From the NCBI GenBank assembly GCA_964640545.1, contig CAZXHL010000005.1:1-55877 (forward strand): 55,877 nt of DNA. Direction: 5' to 3'. The notes below the pieces were generated by a model. The model ran no database searches. It was given only the letters and a program-made list of their open reading frames with translations, and was not told the DNA's origin. Position 1 is the first letter of the stretch. Each line of letters starts with the position of its first letter. This DNA comes from JBGSZX01 sp964640545. GTDB lineage: Bacteria; Bdellovibrionota; UBA2428. Below, one piece after another: positions 36,241 through 45,739 of the stretch. Position numbers and translations under genes: made by a program.

Positions 36241-36998
36241 AGAAAGCTCTCCTGGGTGACCCCTGTAAAAATGTTTTTTAACAATTGAAGCCCATCACCC
36301 GCCTCAGCAAAGAGCTTCGCCCGATGCTGCTCGAAATGATCACTGCCAAAGCGATCGGGATGGTCCATTTTTGATAGCGCAATCTCTGGATGAGGCATCA
36401 TCCCAATTCTCCAGGCGGACTTGTGAAATGATATGAGACCAGCCGTCTTCTCAAACGATCCGTTCTCGAAATTTTCGTCAACATATTTAAGAAGCTTCTT
36501 TGTTTGAGGAGGAAGCTTCTCGTTCTTGAGCACAAGCCTGCCCTCACCATGTCTCACCGGCATGGAGCCCTGGCCCCACGGAGACAGTAGTTCAACCCAG
36601 CGATTCTGGAAGCCGTGAGGAATGTTGCGATGAAGTTCCACACCGTCACCGAAACAACCCGTCTCGCACATAATTTGGAAGCCGTTACAGATGCCAAGGA
36701 TATTCACTTCGCTCTCGCCCAGCTTTTCCATGAGTTTGAGTTCTTTGAATTTAGCAGCGAGCAGTTTTCCCGCACCGAAGTGATCCGAGTAGGAAAATCC
36801 ACCAGGAATCACAAAGCAATCGCCTTTTTGAAAGGCTGGTAGCGGGTAACTAGCCCCGGCAGGTCCGGCTTCTAGCGAAGCGATGTATTTTGGCAATTCA
36901 AAAAATTCTACCGATTCAAAAACCTCACAGGCCCTTAAGGCGCGAGCGACCTCTTGTTCACATTCAATACCAAAACCTTTGAGAATATAAGCTTTCAT
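36237..36998 (-). CDS. purQ: Phosphoribosylformylglycinamidine synthase, glutaminase subunit
   Basis: 253 residues from ATG 36998 (GGAG six bases before); an ATG at 37001 overlaps the purL stop and is the alternative. It supplies ammonia to PurL. Class I glutaminase: PGGFSYSDHFGAGKLLA, nucleophile Cys in ILGICNGFQIM, and a His/Glu pair in MMPHPEIAL. Overlaps purL and purH, so PurL and PurQ are made together. Its start MKAYILKGFG is like the linker between domains of the one-chain large PurL. Confidence 0.93.
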   Translation of the reverse strand: MKAYILKGFGIECEQEVARALRACEVFESVEFFELPKYIASLEAGPAGASYPLPAFQKGDCFVIPGGFSYSDHFGAGKLLAAKFKELKLMEKLGESEVNILGICNGFQIMCETGCFGDGVELHRNIPHGFQNRWVELLSPWGQGSMPVRHGEGRLVLKNEKLPPQTKKLLKYVDENFENGSFEKTAGLISFHKSAWRIGMMPHPEIALSKMDHPDRFGSDHFEQHRAKLFAEAGDGLQLLKNIFTGVTQESFL

Positions 36999-37000
36999 CA

Positions 37001-39949
37001 TCAACTCCAAAACCCTGCACGGGAATGACCCACGTAGGCATCACGCAATTGTGCCAAAGGCCACTCTTCTCCATCCGAGAATCGCATGGCAAATGGCTTG
37101 GAAACCACGCCCACTCTCTTGAGATCAGCAAACTCTTTTTCAATCTCAGCGATCTGGTGAACATCACAAGTAAAGACGAAACCTCCAAGTCCTTCTGCAA
37201 ACAAAGTCTTCACATCAGGCCTCATTAATTCCCACTGCACGCCAAGTTTTCTCCCTAGACACATCTCAAAAACAGCCGTTGCAAGGCCCCCTTCTCCTAT
37301 GTCTTTAGCCGCGCGAATGAGGCCCCTAGAAATCAGGCTTTCGAATCTCTCGTATCGTTTCGCAAGTTTTCCAACCGTGCTCTCAAGCTCGGCATCTTGA
37401 GATTCGAAATCCGTCCCCTCAAAGAGCGAACGTTGTGAGCTCAATGGCTTTTCCATCAATCGCTCTAGCGAACTCGCTCTTAAATCAGAACACAACGGCT
37501 CCAAATAAAACACGACATCATTCGCCCTCGTAAAGAAGCTATGAGGAATGTGCTGCGGGCTATAAGACGGGCCAAAAGCGGAAACGACAAGAGTCTCTGG
37601 CACATCCACGCCCTCGCTCGTGTTCTTCATGCTATCTTTGCCACTAACAAAGGGCATATCCCATAGCCTTGTCACAGTTTCCAAAATTTCACACGATCTT
37701 AAAAGCTTCCAAGTCAACCTGTCACTTTGCGGGCGAGGCTTAGCAGGATCAGTCGATGGCAACGGATCAGGCCACGAATAGTTATCGAGTAGTGCGGCCT
37801 CTTTCCATTTCATCCCGCCAAGCAAGGCTTGCCTGACGGATTCATCAACCGAATGAAGAGCGTTGTCATGAATATCCCTTCGGTATGGAGCTAAACCATG
37901 GCCTAAGGCTACATAAGCTGAAGCTTCTGAGTCTTCATAGACCTCAATGCTTGATCCATCTTGTGGACTCTCTTGCGTCGCACCAGCAAAAGGCAATTTG
38001 CGTGTGCGCCCTTGCACCTCGTGGTCATAGCGACGAACAATACCCTCACGTGAGCAGAGGTTCTCTGATGCCAATAATTTTTCAAAACTTGAGTAGAGCT
38101 TTTTAGAATCGCTAAAGTCTGCAAGATTTTTCTCTGTTTCTTTCTCCATGTCCTGACCAACGTCTTGACCGACAAAGTTGCGGCCGAACTCATTTTCATT
38201 TTTCAGAGATTTTAATTCATCTTCCCAAGTCCATGCTGTCTTGAGCTTCAAAGTCGGACACTTGTCATGCAAGAACTCCAAACTCAAATCTACAATTTTT
38301 CGATCCTGATCCCAAACTTCAAATTGTCCAGAGTCGTTTAGGTTGCCAATGCGATCAATCCCCACATCCCAAGCTTTTGCCAAGGCTTCGAAGGCTTCCA
38401 CATCTCTCGTGGCAACAGTCATACGTTCTTGGCTTTCGCTCAAAAGTTTTTCCCAAGAATAAAGTCCCTTAAATTTAAAACGCAAATCACTAAGGTCAAG
38501 TCTTGCGCCGCCTGTGAGCGTAGCCATCTCTCCACAACTTGAGGCGAGTCCGCCAGCTCCGTTATCCGTCACACAAGAAATGATATTTTTATCCCGGGCC
38601 TCGAGCAAGAATTCCGTGAGACACCTTTGCACAAAGGCCTGCGCCACTTGAACGGCTGATCCTTGCATGTCTTCAGATCTCAGATCACGAGAACTCATCA
38701 CAGCCCCGCGAAGCCCATCAGCACCTACAGCACCGCCGACGCAATAAAGCACGTCACCGACTTCAGCATTCTTATGCACATGCTCGCGCTTTAAAGAGCC
38801 AATAGCCCCAGCGTATACGAGAGGCTTGGCAGAATAATTGGGATGGAAAACCACACTTCCTTGAACTGTAGGAATGCCGCTTTGATTGCCGCCGTCTTCA
38901 ATGCCTTTGATCACACCTTTGCGGATGATTTCAGAAGGCAAAGCATTCGTAGGTCTACGCTCGTTGTGCTTTGAAGATTCAAAACAAAGCACATCCCAAC
39001 TAGCAATCGGCTTCGCACCAAGCCCGGTGCCAAGAATATCTCGATGAACCCCCACAAGTCCTGTCGACGCTCCACCATAGGGTGAAATAGCAGACGGGCT
39101 GTTGTGCGTTTCCATTTTGATACAAGCAGCCCAAGGACTCTGCGAACCATCAGGACGCGTGAGTCCCAAAACTCCTGAGTTGTCATGGAACAATGAAAGA
39201 TATGTTTGCGTCTGCTCGTCAGCAATCTTTAAAGCTGGTTTTCTCAAATAGGTTTTGAAAATTCCTGGCGTTGAAGCAAGTCTGGAACTTTTTGTAGCGC
39301 CACTAGTCTCAATCGTGGCTCCGAAGATTTTGTGCTTGCAATGCTCTGACCAAGTTTGGGCCAGTAATTCCCATTCTGTGCGAGTGAGCTTACGGCCCAT
39401 CTGAGTCGAGGTCTCATTAATGACTTTCACCTCGTCATCAGAAAAATCCAAACCTATGCTCCCAGGGCAGTCCACAGGATCCATGCTAGGGTCGGCTGGT
39501 CTTTTGACCTCGGGTAATTTAGCTCTTTCCTTCCACCAATCCTTAACAGACCCCGTCCAAATAAATTCAATCGCGGGTTCTCTCCAGAGATTTTCTGCGT
39601 CGAGCTTTAAACTCTCCAACACGCCTGCAGAATCAGCTACGAGCCAAGATTCAATACGAAGCTGATGTGGAGGCACATTCAAAAACTTGCCTAGAGAAAT
39701 TTCTCTTGGATCGACTGATGCGGGATGATGGACTCTTGCAAGGAGCTGCTTATCGCCCAAAAACCCTGGATGAAATTCGTCAGAATCCCCCAAGAATTCT
39801 TGAAGATGATCTAATTCTTTTTCTTTAAGGCCTTCCGCTCGAAAGAGTAGAAAAGACTCCACCTGTCGCTCTTCGTTCTTAGCCAGTAGGAACGTGGGGA
39901 TATCGGCCTTCATTAGCCACATTTTTGTGTTTGAATCTACACTGCTCAT
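37001..39949 (-). CDS. purL: Phosphoribosylformylglycinamidine synthase, synthetase subunit (large form without glutaminase domain)
   Basis: 982 residues from ATG 39949, which overlaps the purC-purD stop (ATGA); a start at 39970 adds seven residues. It turns FGAR into FGAM. Seen: SEHCKHKIFGATI, GLVGVHRDILGTG, DGGNQSGIPTVQGS, MTVATRDVEAFEAL, GKDSMKNTSEG and DIGEGGLATAVFEM. Small PurL is ~740 residues and needs PurS; this one keeps the extra ~200-residue N-terminal domain of large PurL, but its glutaminase is a separate gene (purQ). No purS gene is present, as expected. Confidence 0.95.
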   Translation of the reverse strand: MSSVDSNTKMWLMKADIPTFLLAKNEERQVESFLLFRAEGLKEKELDHLQEFLGDSDEFHPGFLGDKQLLARVHHPASVDPREISLGKFLNVPPHQLRIESWLVADSAGVLESLKLDAENLWREPAIEFIWTGSVKDWWKERAKLPEVKRPADPSMDPVDCPGSIGLDFSDDEVKVINETSTQMGRKLTRTEWELLAQTWSEHCKHKIFGATIETSGATKSSRLASTPGIFKTYLRKPALKIADEQTQTYLSLFHDNSGVLGLTRPDGSQSPWAACIKMETHNSPSAISPYGGASTGLVGVHRDILGTGLGAKPIASWDVLCFESSKHNERRPTNALPSEIIRKGVIKGIEDGGNQSGIPTVQGSVVFHPNYSAKPLVYAGAIGSLKREHVHKNAEVGDVLYCVGGAVGADGLRGAVMSSRDLRSEDMQGSAVQVAQAFVQRCLTEFLLEARDKNIISCVTDNGAGGLASSCGEMATLTGGARLDLSDLRFKFKGLYSWEKLLSESQERMTVATRDVEAFEALAKAWDVGIDRIGNLNDSGQFEVWDQDRKIVDLSLEFLHDKCPTLKLKTAWTWEDELKSLKNENEFGRNFVGQDVGQDMEKETEKNLADFSDSKKLYSSFEKLLASENLCSREGIVRRYDHEVQGRTRKLPFAGATQESPQDGSSIEVYEDSEASAYVALGHGLAPYRRDIHDNALHSVDESVRQALLGGMKWKEAALLDNYSWPDPLPSTDPAKPRPQSDRLTWKLLRSCEILETVTRLWDMPFVSGKDSMKNTSEGVDVPETLVVSAFGPSYSPQHIPHSFFTRANDVVFYLEPLCSDLRASSLERLMEKPLSSQRSLFEGTDFESQDAELESTVGKLAKRYERFESLISRGLIRAAKDIGEGGLATAVFEMCLGRKLGVQWELMRPDVKTLFAEGLGGFVFTCDVHQIAEIEKEFADLKRVGVVSKPFAMRFSDGEEWPLAQLRDAYVGHSRAGFWS

Positions 39950-42102
39950 TTTAGAATATCCGTTCTCCATTCAAGTTGCTCTCTCCAAGGCGAAGTGATG
40001 AGCACTTCAAAAATATGATCACCAGCCTCATGACGAGTCTGATCCTGGGCTACGATGTAGGCCATTCTTCCTGTTTTGCTGTTTGTGCGGAAGACTTGGG
40101 TGTTTTCATTCTCAACAAAGTCCCAAGGCTCAAGCTCAATGGGCTCAGCCCTCTCTGGATATTGCGGATTGACGAGAGAAAGGCATAGCGAATGAGCTTC
40201 TAGATTTTCGAGGCCGTAATGATCTTGAAAGTCGCTCGTCAAAGAGAGCATCGAACGGATGACCTTCTTATCTCTCGGCCACTGCGTGAGGAGCGCTTGT
40301 GTCTCCGGATCTCCAAAGCGTGCATTGAACTCAATGAGCTTCCATCCCTGCCTCACATCTTTCATCGCGCCAACATATAAAATTCCGCGATAGAAATCGC
40401 CGCGTCTCTCCATCTCAGCGACAGTCCTCAAAGCCCAAGCCTGGAACATCGCTAAATCTTCTGCTTTTAATTTTGGATGCGGAACCCATGCCCCCATTCC
40501 CCCCGTGTTGGGACCTTCATCACCAAGAAATCTCCTCTTGAAATCTTGTGCTGAGCCCAAAAGTTTCACACTCGCTTTGCCTGACGAATCTCTGAGACAC
40601 TCAAAAAATATCGACGCCTCAAAACCTTCGCAGCGTTCTTCGAAATAAAATTCTTCTTTTGCCGCCTCGAGCTCTTTGACTTTAGCTTCGAGGTCTTCCC
40701 ACGATTCATATAGATAAACGCCTTTGCCTGCGGCTAAGCCATTAAGCTTGAGAACGGGAACAGCTTGGGTTTCACGATCGAAGTCTTTTAATGATTTGGA
40801 ATAAAGCGGCGCTGGAACTCCAGCACTCATTGCAACTTCCCGTCCGAATAATTTTGACCACTCCAGCTTGGACGCTTGCTGCGAAGGACCAAAAGTCCAG
40901 TAGCCTAGTTTTGCCAGTTCGTCCGTCACACCATCAGCAAGGTCACCATCCATGCTCACGATGACACCGTCTAATGAATCTGGATTGAGAGCCTTCACTT
41001 CATCCACTGTTTTAGCGGAGGAAACGTTTACGCCTTCTTTTTGGAGTCTCCACCTCGTCGCTTCTTCCCTTCCTCCAGCGCCAATGACGGCAACATTCGC
41101 AGGTGAATCAGACTTTACCCAATCCCAAAGCGCCTTGGACGTGGGTTCTTCAGCCAACTCCGCTAGTGCCTCATAAAGAGAAGAAATCTTCTCTCGCCTC
41201 CATTCACCAATTTGAGGGACGGGAAGCGCGACGTCTTGTTGCCATTTATAATCTTTTGATTCGCCATTGGATTCGGCTGAAGCCTTCGCACTCACAACCG
41301 CATCAAACCAAGGCGTTTGCCTGAGCCATGCCCTAAGCATCTCTTTCGAGAGAGGCACACGCCTCACCCCCTTCATCGTGACCCGAATCTCATCGGGAGT
41401 CACAGCATCCACTAGCATTAGATCCGAGGTGGTGGTGTTTACGGCGAGTTCAAATTTGGCATCCCAAAGCTCAAGTCCACGATCTGAGAAAAAGCTTTCA
41501 AAAGCTTTTGTTGTTTTTCCAAGAAACTCTTCAATTTTATCAAGACTAATTTGAGAATCAGCCAGCAGCGACTGAGCTTCAGCTTTATCAACCATGCGAT
41601 CTTGAGCCTCTAGCTTCGTGCTGTATTCAAACAGGGGCGCTTCGAGGCGTTGCCAAAGACTGTATTGATCTGGCTGCCTCTTCAAGAGACTAGACCCTTG
41701 CGGAATGCCCCACCTTACGATGAACTCAAGGGGAAGAAACTGCCAATCACCTGAGGCTTGCGCCTCCATTTTTGAATCCAAATTTTGACCTAGTTTTGTG
41801 TCGAATTTTGGATGAGAGACAACCCTCGAGACATAGCAGCCAGCTTTTTCACTCAACTCCAAATCACAAGCTTGGGCAATGCCGCGACTCTTCATATGCT
41901 TTGCGACCGCAAGAGCAAAACGCTCAAGATTCTTTCCGCGATTCAAAAGTCCACAATCCAAATCACCCCAATCAAACACTGATATGCGATCACTAAAATC
42001 AAAGGCAATGAAGTTTTTATAGACATCTTTCAAAACGCCAGCCTCGCCCTCCAGTGTCCACAAATCTTTGTTTGACCCTTCAGCGATTTTTGACTTCTTC
42101 AT
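39946..42102 (-). CDS. Fused SAICAR synthetase - GAR synthetase (PurC-PurD)
   Basis: 718 residues, two enzymes in one chain. Residues ~1-300 are SAICAR synthetase (PurC): AEGSNKDLW (usual EGKTK), VLKDVYKNFIAFDF, ACDLELS, LPLEFIVRWGIPQGS, WDAKFELAV, LVDAVTPDEIR. Residues ~335-718 are GAR synthetase (PurD): VAVIGAGGREEATRW (usual GREHA), LKLNGLAAGKGV, AQDFKRRFLGDEGPNTGGMGAW, FNARFGDPETQ. Several motifs have drifted and the PurD N-domain is shortened (no APGNAGT loop is seen). ATP-grasp residues remain, so activity is likely. Between purF and purL in the operon; overlaps purL by 4 bp. Confidence 0.88.
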   Translation of the reverse strand: MKKSKIAEGSNKDLWTLEGEAGVLKDVYKNFIAFDFSDRISVFDWGDLDCGLLNRGKNLERFALAVAKHMKSRGIAQACDLELSEKAGCYVSRVVSHPKFDTKLGQNLDSKMEAQASGDWQFLPLEFIVRWGIPQGSSLLKRQPDQYSLWQRLEAPLFEYSTKLEAQDRMVDKAEAQSLLADSQISLDKIEEFLGKTTKAFESFFSDRGLELWDAKFELAVNTTTSDLMLVDAVTPDEIRVTMKGVRRVPLSKEMLRAWLRQTPWFDAVVSAKASAESNGESKDYKWQQDVALPVPQIGEWRREKISSLYEALAELAEEPTSKALWDWVKSDSPANVAVIGAGGREEATRWRLQKEGVNVSSAKTVDEVKALNPDSLDGVIVSMDGDLADGVTDELAKLGYWTFGPSQQASKLEWSKLFGREVAMSAGVPAPLYSKSLKDFDRETQAVPVLKLNGLAAGKGVYLYESWEDLEAKVKELEAAKEEFYFEERCEGFEASIFFECLRDSSGKASVKLLGSAQDFKRRFLGDEGPNTGGMGAWVPHPKLKAEDLAMFQAWALRTVAEMERRGDFYRGILYVGAMKDVRQGWKLIEFNARFGDPETQALLTQWPRDKKVIRSMLSLTSDFQDHYGLENLEAHSLCLSLVNPQYPERAEPIELEPWDFVENENTQVFRTNSKTGRMAYIVAQDQTRHEAGDHIFEVLITSPWREQLEWRTDILK

Positions 42103-42151
42103 CTTCTATCCTCTTTATGGCTTTTGCCTGTGCGTGGGCTTCACCTGCACC

Positions 42152-43618
42152 CTAAGTCTGTGCGTCCGCGATTCTTTGCTCACGCCTACGGTCCAAAAAT
42201 TGAGCAAAAGCTTCTTTGGTGGATTCGGCATGGCCATCCAAACAACCCGTACACAACTCTTCACTGTCCAAAGCTCGTTTGAGCCCTGGGATATCTAAGT
42301 AATAAACACTCTTGAGTCCGATTTTTTCGGCCACCACTTCGGCAGAAATGCCTTTGGCTGCGATGAGTTCGTCTTCATCCGGAAAATCAATTCCATAGAA
42401 GCAGCCATGCCGAATCGGAGGACACGCTGACGCCATCGAAATTTCAAGCGCACCAGCCTCCTTCAATCTTTTGGCCATCAATCGTGATGTGTTTCCTCTG
42501 ACAACCGAATCATCCACCAAGAGAATCTTCTGTCCCTTAACTTCAGGCCCGATCAAGCTGAGTTTGGACTCTAGTGCCTTGATTCGGCTTTTCTGATTGG
42601 CGAGAATGAAGGTTCTCGCCGCATAAGGATTTTTCACTAAATATTCTCGGTAGGGAACCCCGAGAGTTTCAGCAACAGCAATCGCAGCCGAGCGAGAGGT
42701 GTCTGGAACGGGAACCACGTAATCGAAAACCTCACGTGGGTCTTGATTTGCGGGAAGTTCATGAAGAATTTTACGCCCCAATACCTGCCCCATTGTAAAA
42801 CGGTATCGATAAGCACTGTGGCCTTGATACTCTGATTGAGGTGATGAGAAATACACCATCTCAAACATGCAAAAAGTTTTCTTAAAGCCAGGAACTTTGA
42901 TCTGGCCCTGACTAAAGTCACCATCTTTTGAAATCTTCACCCAAGCACCCGCATCAATCTCGACTAGCCCTGACTCACTCTCTGGCAGACCGATTTCACG
43001 CTCGTATTCTTTCAGGAATTGAAGCGCACTGGTTTCCGAGGCGAATGCTGTCATGTGCTGAGAGCGATACATAAAGAGTGGTCGAATGCCATGAGGATCA
43101 CGGAAGGCAAACATCTCGCCAGCTTCAGTAAGTCCGACGACAGCATACGCACCGATAAAACTTTTAAATAGATTCTCTAACGCCTGTTCAAAACCAAGCT
43201 TCTCTTCAAAATGCATAAAGTATTGTTGAAGAACCGCGAGGTCGGAATCGGAGTCCGTGACGATTTCATATTTTTCTTTGAGCTCAAGGGTATTCACAAT
43301 GTTTCCATTGTGAGCCATCGCAAGTCTCGGCGTCCCTGACACAAAAGGCTGAACCATCGCGACGCCGCCCTTACCCGTTGTTGCGTAGCGAGTGTGGCCG
43401 ACGAAAGCTTTTGCGGGAGGCAGATCGCCCCAGGTCTTCAAGGCTTCAGCCACATGCCCGAGCCCCTTCGACCAACTAAATCCACCAGTTTTAGGAAGGA
43501 CTGTCACGCCAGCCGCATCTTGTCCACGGTGTTGAAGCCGCTGCAACATGCTCATGGCAAGTTCAGAAGAACGCTCATGAAGTTCATCACATAAAACAAC
43601 ACCTAGAACACCACACAT
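42152..43618 (-). CDS. purF: Amidophosphoribosyltransferase
   Basis: 488 residues. First committed step: PRPP plus glutamine to phosphoribosylamine. The catalytic Cys is residue 2 (MCGVLGVV), so no propeptide is present. Seen: LQHRGQDAAG, GHTRYATTGKGG, MAHNGNIVN, and the PRPP loop LLVDDSVVRGNTS. SAACPPIRH-like block (MASACPPIRHGCFYG) and C-terminal ELCTGCLDG are typical. Six bases separate it from the purB stop. Confidence 0.96.
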   Translation of the reverse strand: MCGVLGVVLCDELHERSSELAMSMLQRLQHRGQDAAGVTVLPKTGGFSWSKGLGHVAEALKTWGDLPPAKAFVGHTRYATTGKGGVAMVQPFVSGTPRLAMAHNGNIVNTLELKEKYEIVTDSDSDLAVLQQYFMHFEEKLGFEQALENLFKSFIGAYAVVGLTEAGEMFAFRDPHGIRPLFMYRSQHMTAFASETSALQFLKEYEREIGLPESESGLVEIDAGAWVKISKDGDFSQGQIKVPGFKKTFCMFEMVYFSSPQSEYQGHSAYRYRFTMGQVLGRKILHELPANQDPREVFDYVVPVPDTSRSAAIAVAETLGVPYREYLVKNPYAARTFILANQKSRIKALESKLSLIGPEVKGQKILLVDDSVVRGNTSRLMAKRLKEAGALEISMASACPPIRHGCFYGIDFPDEDELIAAKGISAEVVAEKIGLKSVYYLDIPGLKRALDSEELCTGCLDGHAESTKEAFAQFLDRRREQRIADAQT

Positions 43619-43623
43619 AAATA

Positions 43624-45030
43624 TTAATGTCCCTTACCTTTAAAGTGCGCCAAATCCCAATTTTGCTCAGTGAGCTTCAATACCGTATCTACTTTGATTC
43701 GCGCGCCATTCAGAACACGGTCCTTGATGACTTCTGGAGATTTTTCTTTGGAAAGTTTTCCGGAGGAGTGCAGAACCTCTATGAGGTCCTTGTTCACTCT
43801 CTCTGATTCACGTGCAGCTTCTCTCACTGTGGAGTGGGCATCATCCTCCCCCTCTTTGGTGAGTTCGACATACATGGCCTCAGCGAAAACACTACCACCT
43901 GCGTTCGCAAGATTACGTGCGAGATTTTCTTCGAAGATCTCAAGATTCGGTAGAACTTTATTCATACGCTTAAAGATCAAAAAGTTCATCGCAAAAGCTT
44001 CGCAGTAGAATCTACCCGATGCAGAGTTCGTCAGATCACGTTGGTGTTCGGTGATGAGATCGGTTTGCAAAAGCAGGTATCTCGTCTGCAAAACCTTATG
44101 AAGGCTACAAACGTGTTCAAAGTTCCAAGGGTTGCGCTTCTGAGGCATGGTGCTCGATCCCACTTGTCCTGGAGCCATACCTTCTGCGATCTCAGCAATT
44201 TCTGAGCGAGCCAAATGCCTGAGGTCATTGGCGAGCTTCGTGACCACCGCGCTCATGACGAAAAATTCATGGGCCAAGTTTAGCACATCTTCCGGTGGAA
44301 GAATTTGAGTCGAGGCCAAGGCGCGCTTCAAACCGAGTCTCTTCAAAAAAGCTTCTTCTAATTCGACAGGATCATCCACAAGCAGCGAACTTGCTTGGTA
44401 GCCACCAACAGCGCCTGACGCCTGGCCGGTCAATTCTGACCACGCCCAAAGCATACGCTCTTCTTGTTTGTGCAATCGATCTAAGCACTCAGAGAACATC
44501 AAGCCCATGTAACTAGGCACAGCCCATTGGCCATGTGTGCGGCCGACCTGAGGCGTTCGCGCATATTTCTTGGTTAGAGTTCTGAGGGTATCTTTGAGCT
44601 TGTTGATCTCAGGCACGAAATCATTTTCAACAAAAGCTTTGAGCCTCACTCTCTGAGCGGTGTCCACGGTATCAAAAGAAGTGAGTCCCACATGGACCCA
44701 TCTTGCATTTTCTTTGTGGCCGGCCTTCTTCAAGCGATTGATCAGTGTCTCAACAAGAGCGCGAGTGGCGTGTTGAGTTGTTTTTTCGATCTCCGCAATT
44801 TCTTCAGCGCTTACGCCGTTGAAAACCTTATCAAACTCTTCTCTCGATAATTTCTCGGTGATGATGCCGCGAGATTGAAGCTCGAGGAGCCATTCTCTTT
44901 CGACGGTGATCTGCGCAAGAAGCCAAGCCTCCTCGGACAAGGACTCCGGAAGGATTTCTTTGTATCTCGTATCGAGTGGACTGAAATGAAACGTGGGGCC
45001 GTTAGATGATGGAGTGTTAGATGTTGGCAT
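43624..45030 (-). CDS. purB: Adenylosuccinate lyase
   Basis: 468 residues, normal. It splits SAICAR and adenylosuccinate. Seen: the fumarase-family signature GSSTMPQKRNPW with catalytic Ser, HVGLTSFDTVDTA, QVGRTHGQWAVPSYMG and TEHQRDLTNSASGR. The start overlaps purN by 14 bp. Confident. Confidence 0.96.
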   Translation of the reverse strand: MPTSNTPSSNGPTFHFSPLDTRYKEILPESLSEEAWLLAQITVEREWLLELQSRGIITEKLSREEFDKVFNGVSAEEIAEIEKTTQHATRALVETLINRLKKAGHKENARWVHVGLTSFDTVDTAQRVRLKAFVENDFVPEINKLKDTLRTLTKKYARTPQVGRTHGQWAVPSYMGLMFSECLDRLHKQEERMLWAWSELTGQASGAVGGYQASSLLVDDPVELEEAFLKRLGLKRALASTQILPPEDVLNLAHEFFVMSAVVTKLANDLRHLARSEIAEIAEGMAPGQVGSSTMPQKRNPWNFEHVCSLHKVLQTRYLLLQTDLITEHQRDLTNSASGRFYCEAFAMNFLIFKRMNKVLPNLEIFEENLARNLANAGGSVFAEAMYVELTKEGEDDAHSTVREAARESERVNKDLIEVLHSSGKLSKEKSPEVIKDRVLNGARIKVDTVLKLTEQNWDLAHFKGKGH

Positions 45031-45697
45031 GATGAGCTTCTAACCTTTCTTGAAAGCCAGCGCCGATGAGGCCATGCTTGGCTCTCAACTCACGACTGGT
45101 CAGCAATACGTCTTCTTTTGAAATATTCGTTTGGAGCAAGTGTTCCCAAACGATGGGGAGCCATCTTTGCTCGGCGTCTCTCACCGCATCGCGCGCCTGG
45201 TCTTCGTCCCATCTAGGATCCATAGCCACAGGCTGCTGGAACACAATCGGTCCGCCATCAAGCGTGGCGTTTACCATATGCACAGTGAATCCAGAAACTG
45301 GTACGGACTCCCAGGCTTGTCGCTGCACTTTTTTATCAAGCCCAGGAAAGGCAGGAAGAAGTGAGGGATGCGTGTTGAAAACTGGGAAGGGACATTTCTC
45401 AAGGAAGTCTGCTGAGAGAATTCCGAAGAAACCACAAAGCAAAATCACAGCATCTTTGAGCTCCTGCTTTTCAATCCAGTTCAAAACGAAGTCTTCGAAC
45501 TTGGATTTTTCTAATTCGTAGACAGGTGCTTCATCCAAGACTTGTCTTGCGATCGTTGCAGCTGCACAGGGTCTGTCGGTGAAGAAGCCTTTTATCTCGG
45601 CTTGGCTATCGGCCTTTAAGGAGAGATAAAAGTTACGGAAGGTTTGTCCAGTTGAGGAAGAGAACAATAACCACTGACGTTTTTTTTGCATATTCAT
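45017..45697 (-). CDS. purN: Glycinamide ribonucleotide formyltransferase
   Basis: 226 residues, slightly longer than E. coli PurN (212). It adds a formyl group from 10-formyl-THF to GAR. Seen: FNTHPSLLPAFPGLDKK (catalytic Asn and His), SGFTVHMVNATLDGGPIVFQ (catalytic Asp in LDGGPI). The N-terminal GSSGSN-type phosphate loop is SSSTGQTFRN. M1 or M3 could be the start. Overlaps purB by 14 bp; guaA lies 42 bp upstream. Confidence 0.93.
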   Translation of the reverse strand: MNMQKKRQWLLFSSSTGQTFRNFYLSLKADSQAEIKGFFTDRPCAAATIARQVLDEAPVYELEKSKFEDFVLNWIEKQELKDAVILLCGFFGILSADFLEKCPFPVFNTHPSLLPAFPGLDKKVQRQAWESVPVSGFTVHMVNATLDGGPIVFQQPVAMDPRWDEDQARDAVRDAEQRWLPIVWEHLLQTNISKEDVLLTSRELRAKHGLIGAGFQERLEAHHANI

Positions 45698-45739
45698 TGA
45701 TTTTTACTCACACGTCTCACGTTCATAATTCTCATGGAA

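Noticed and set aside
36237..39949. Possible purS gene near purL/purQ
   Set aside because: No small frame fits between these overlapping genes; the long PurL N-terminus replaces it.
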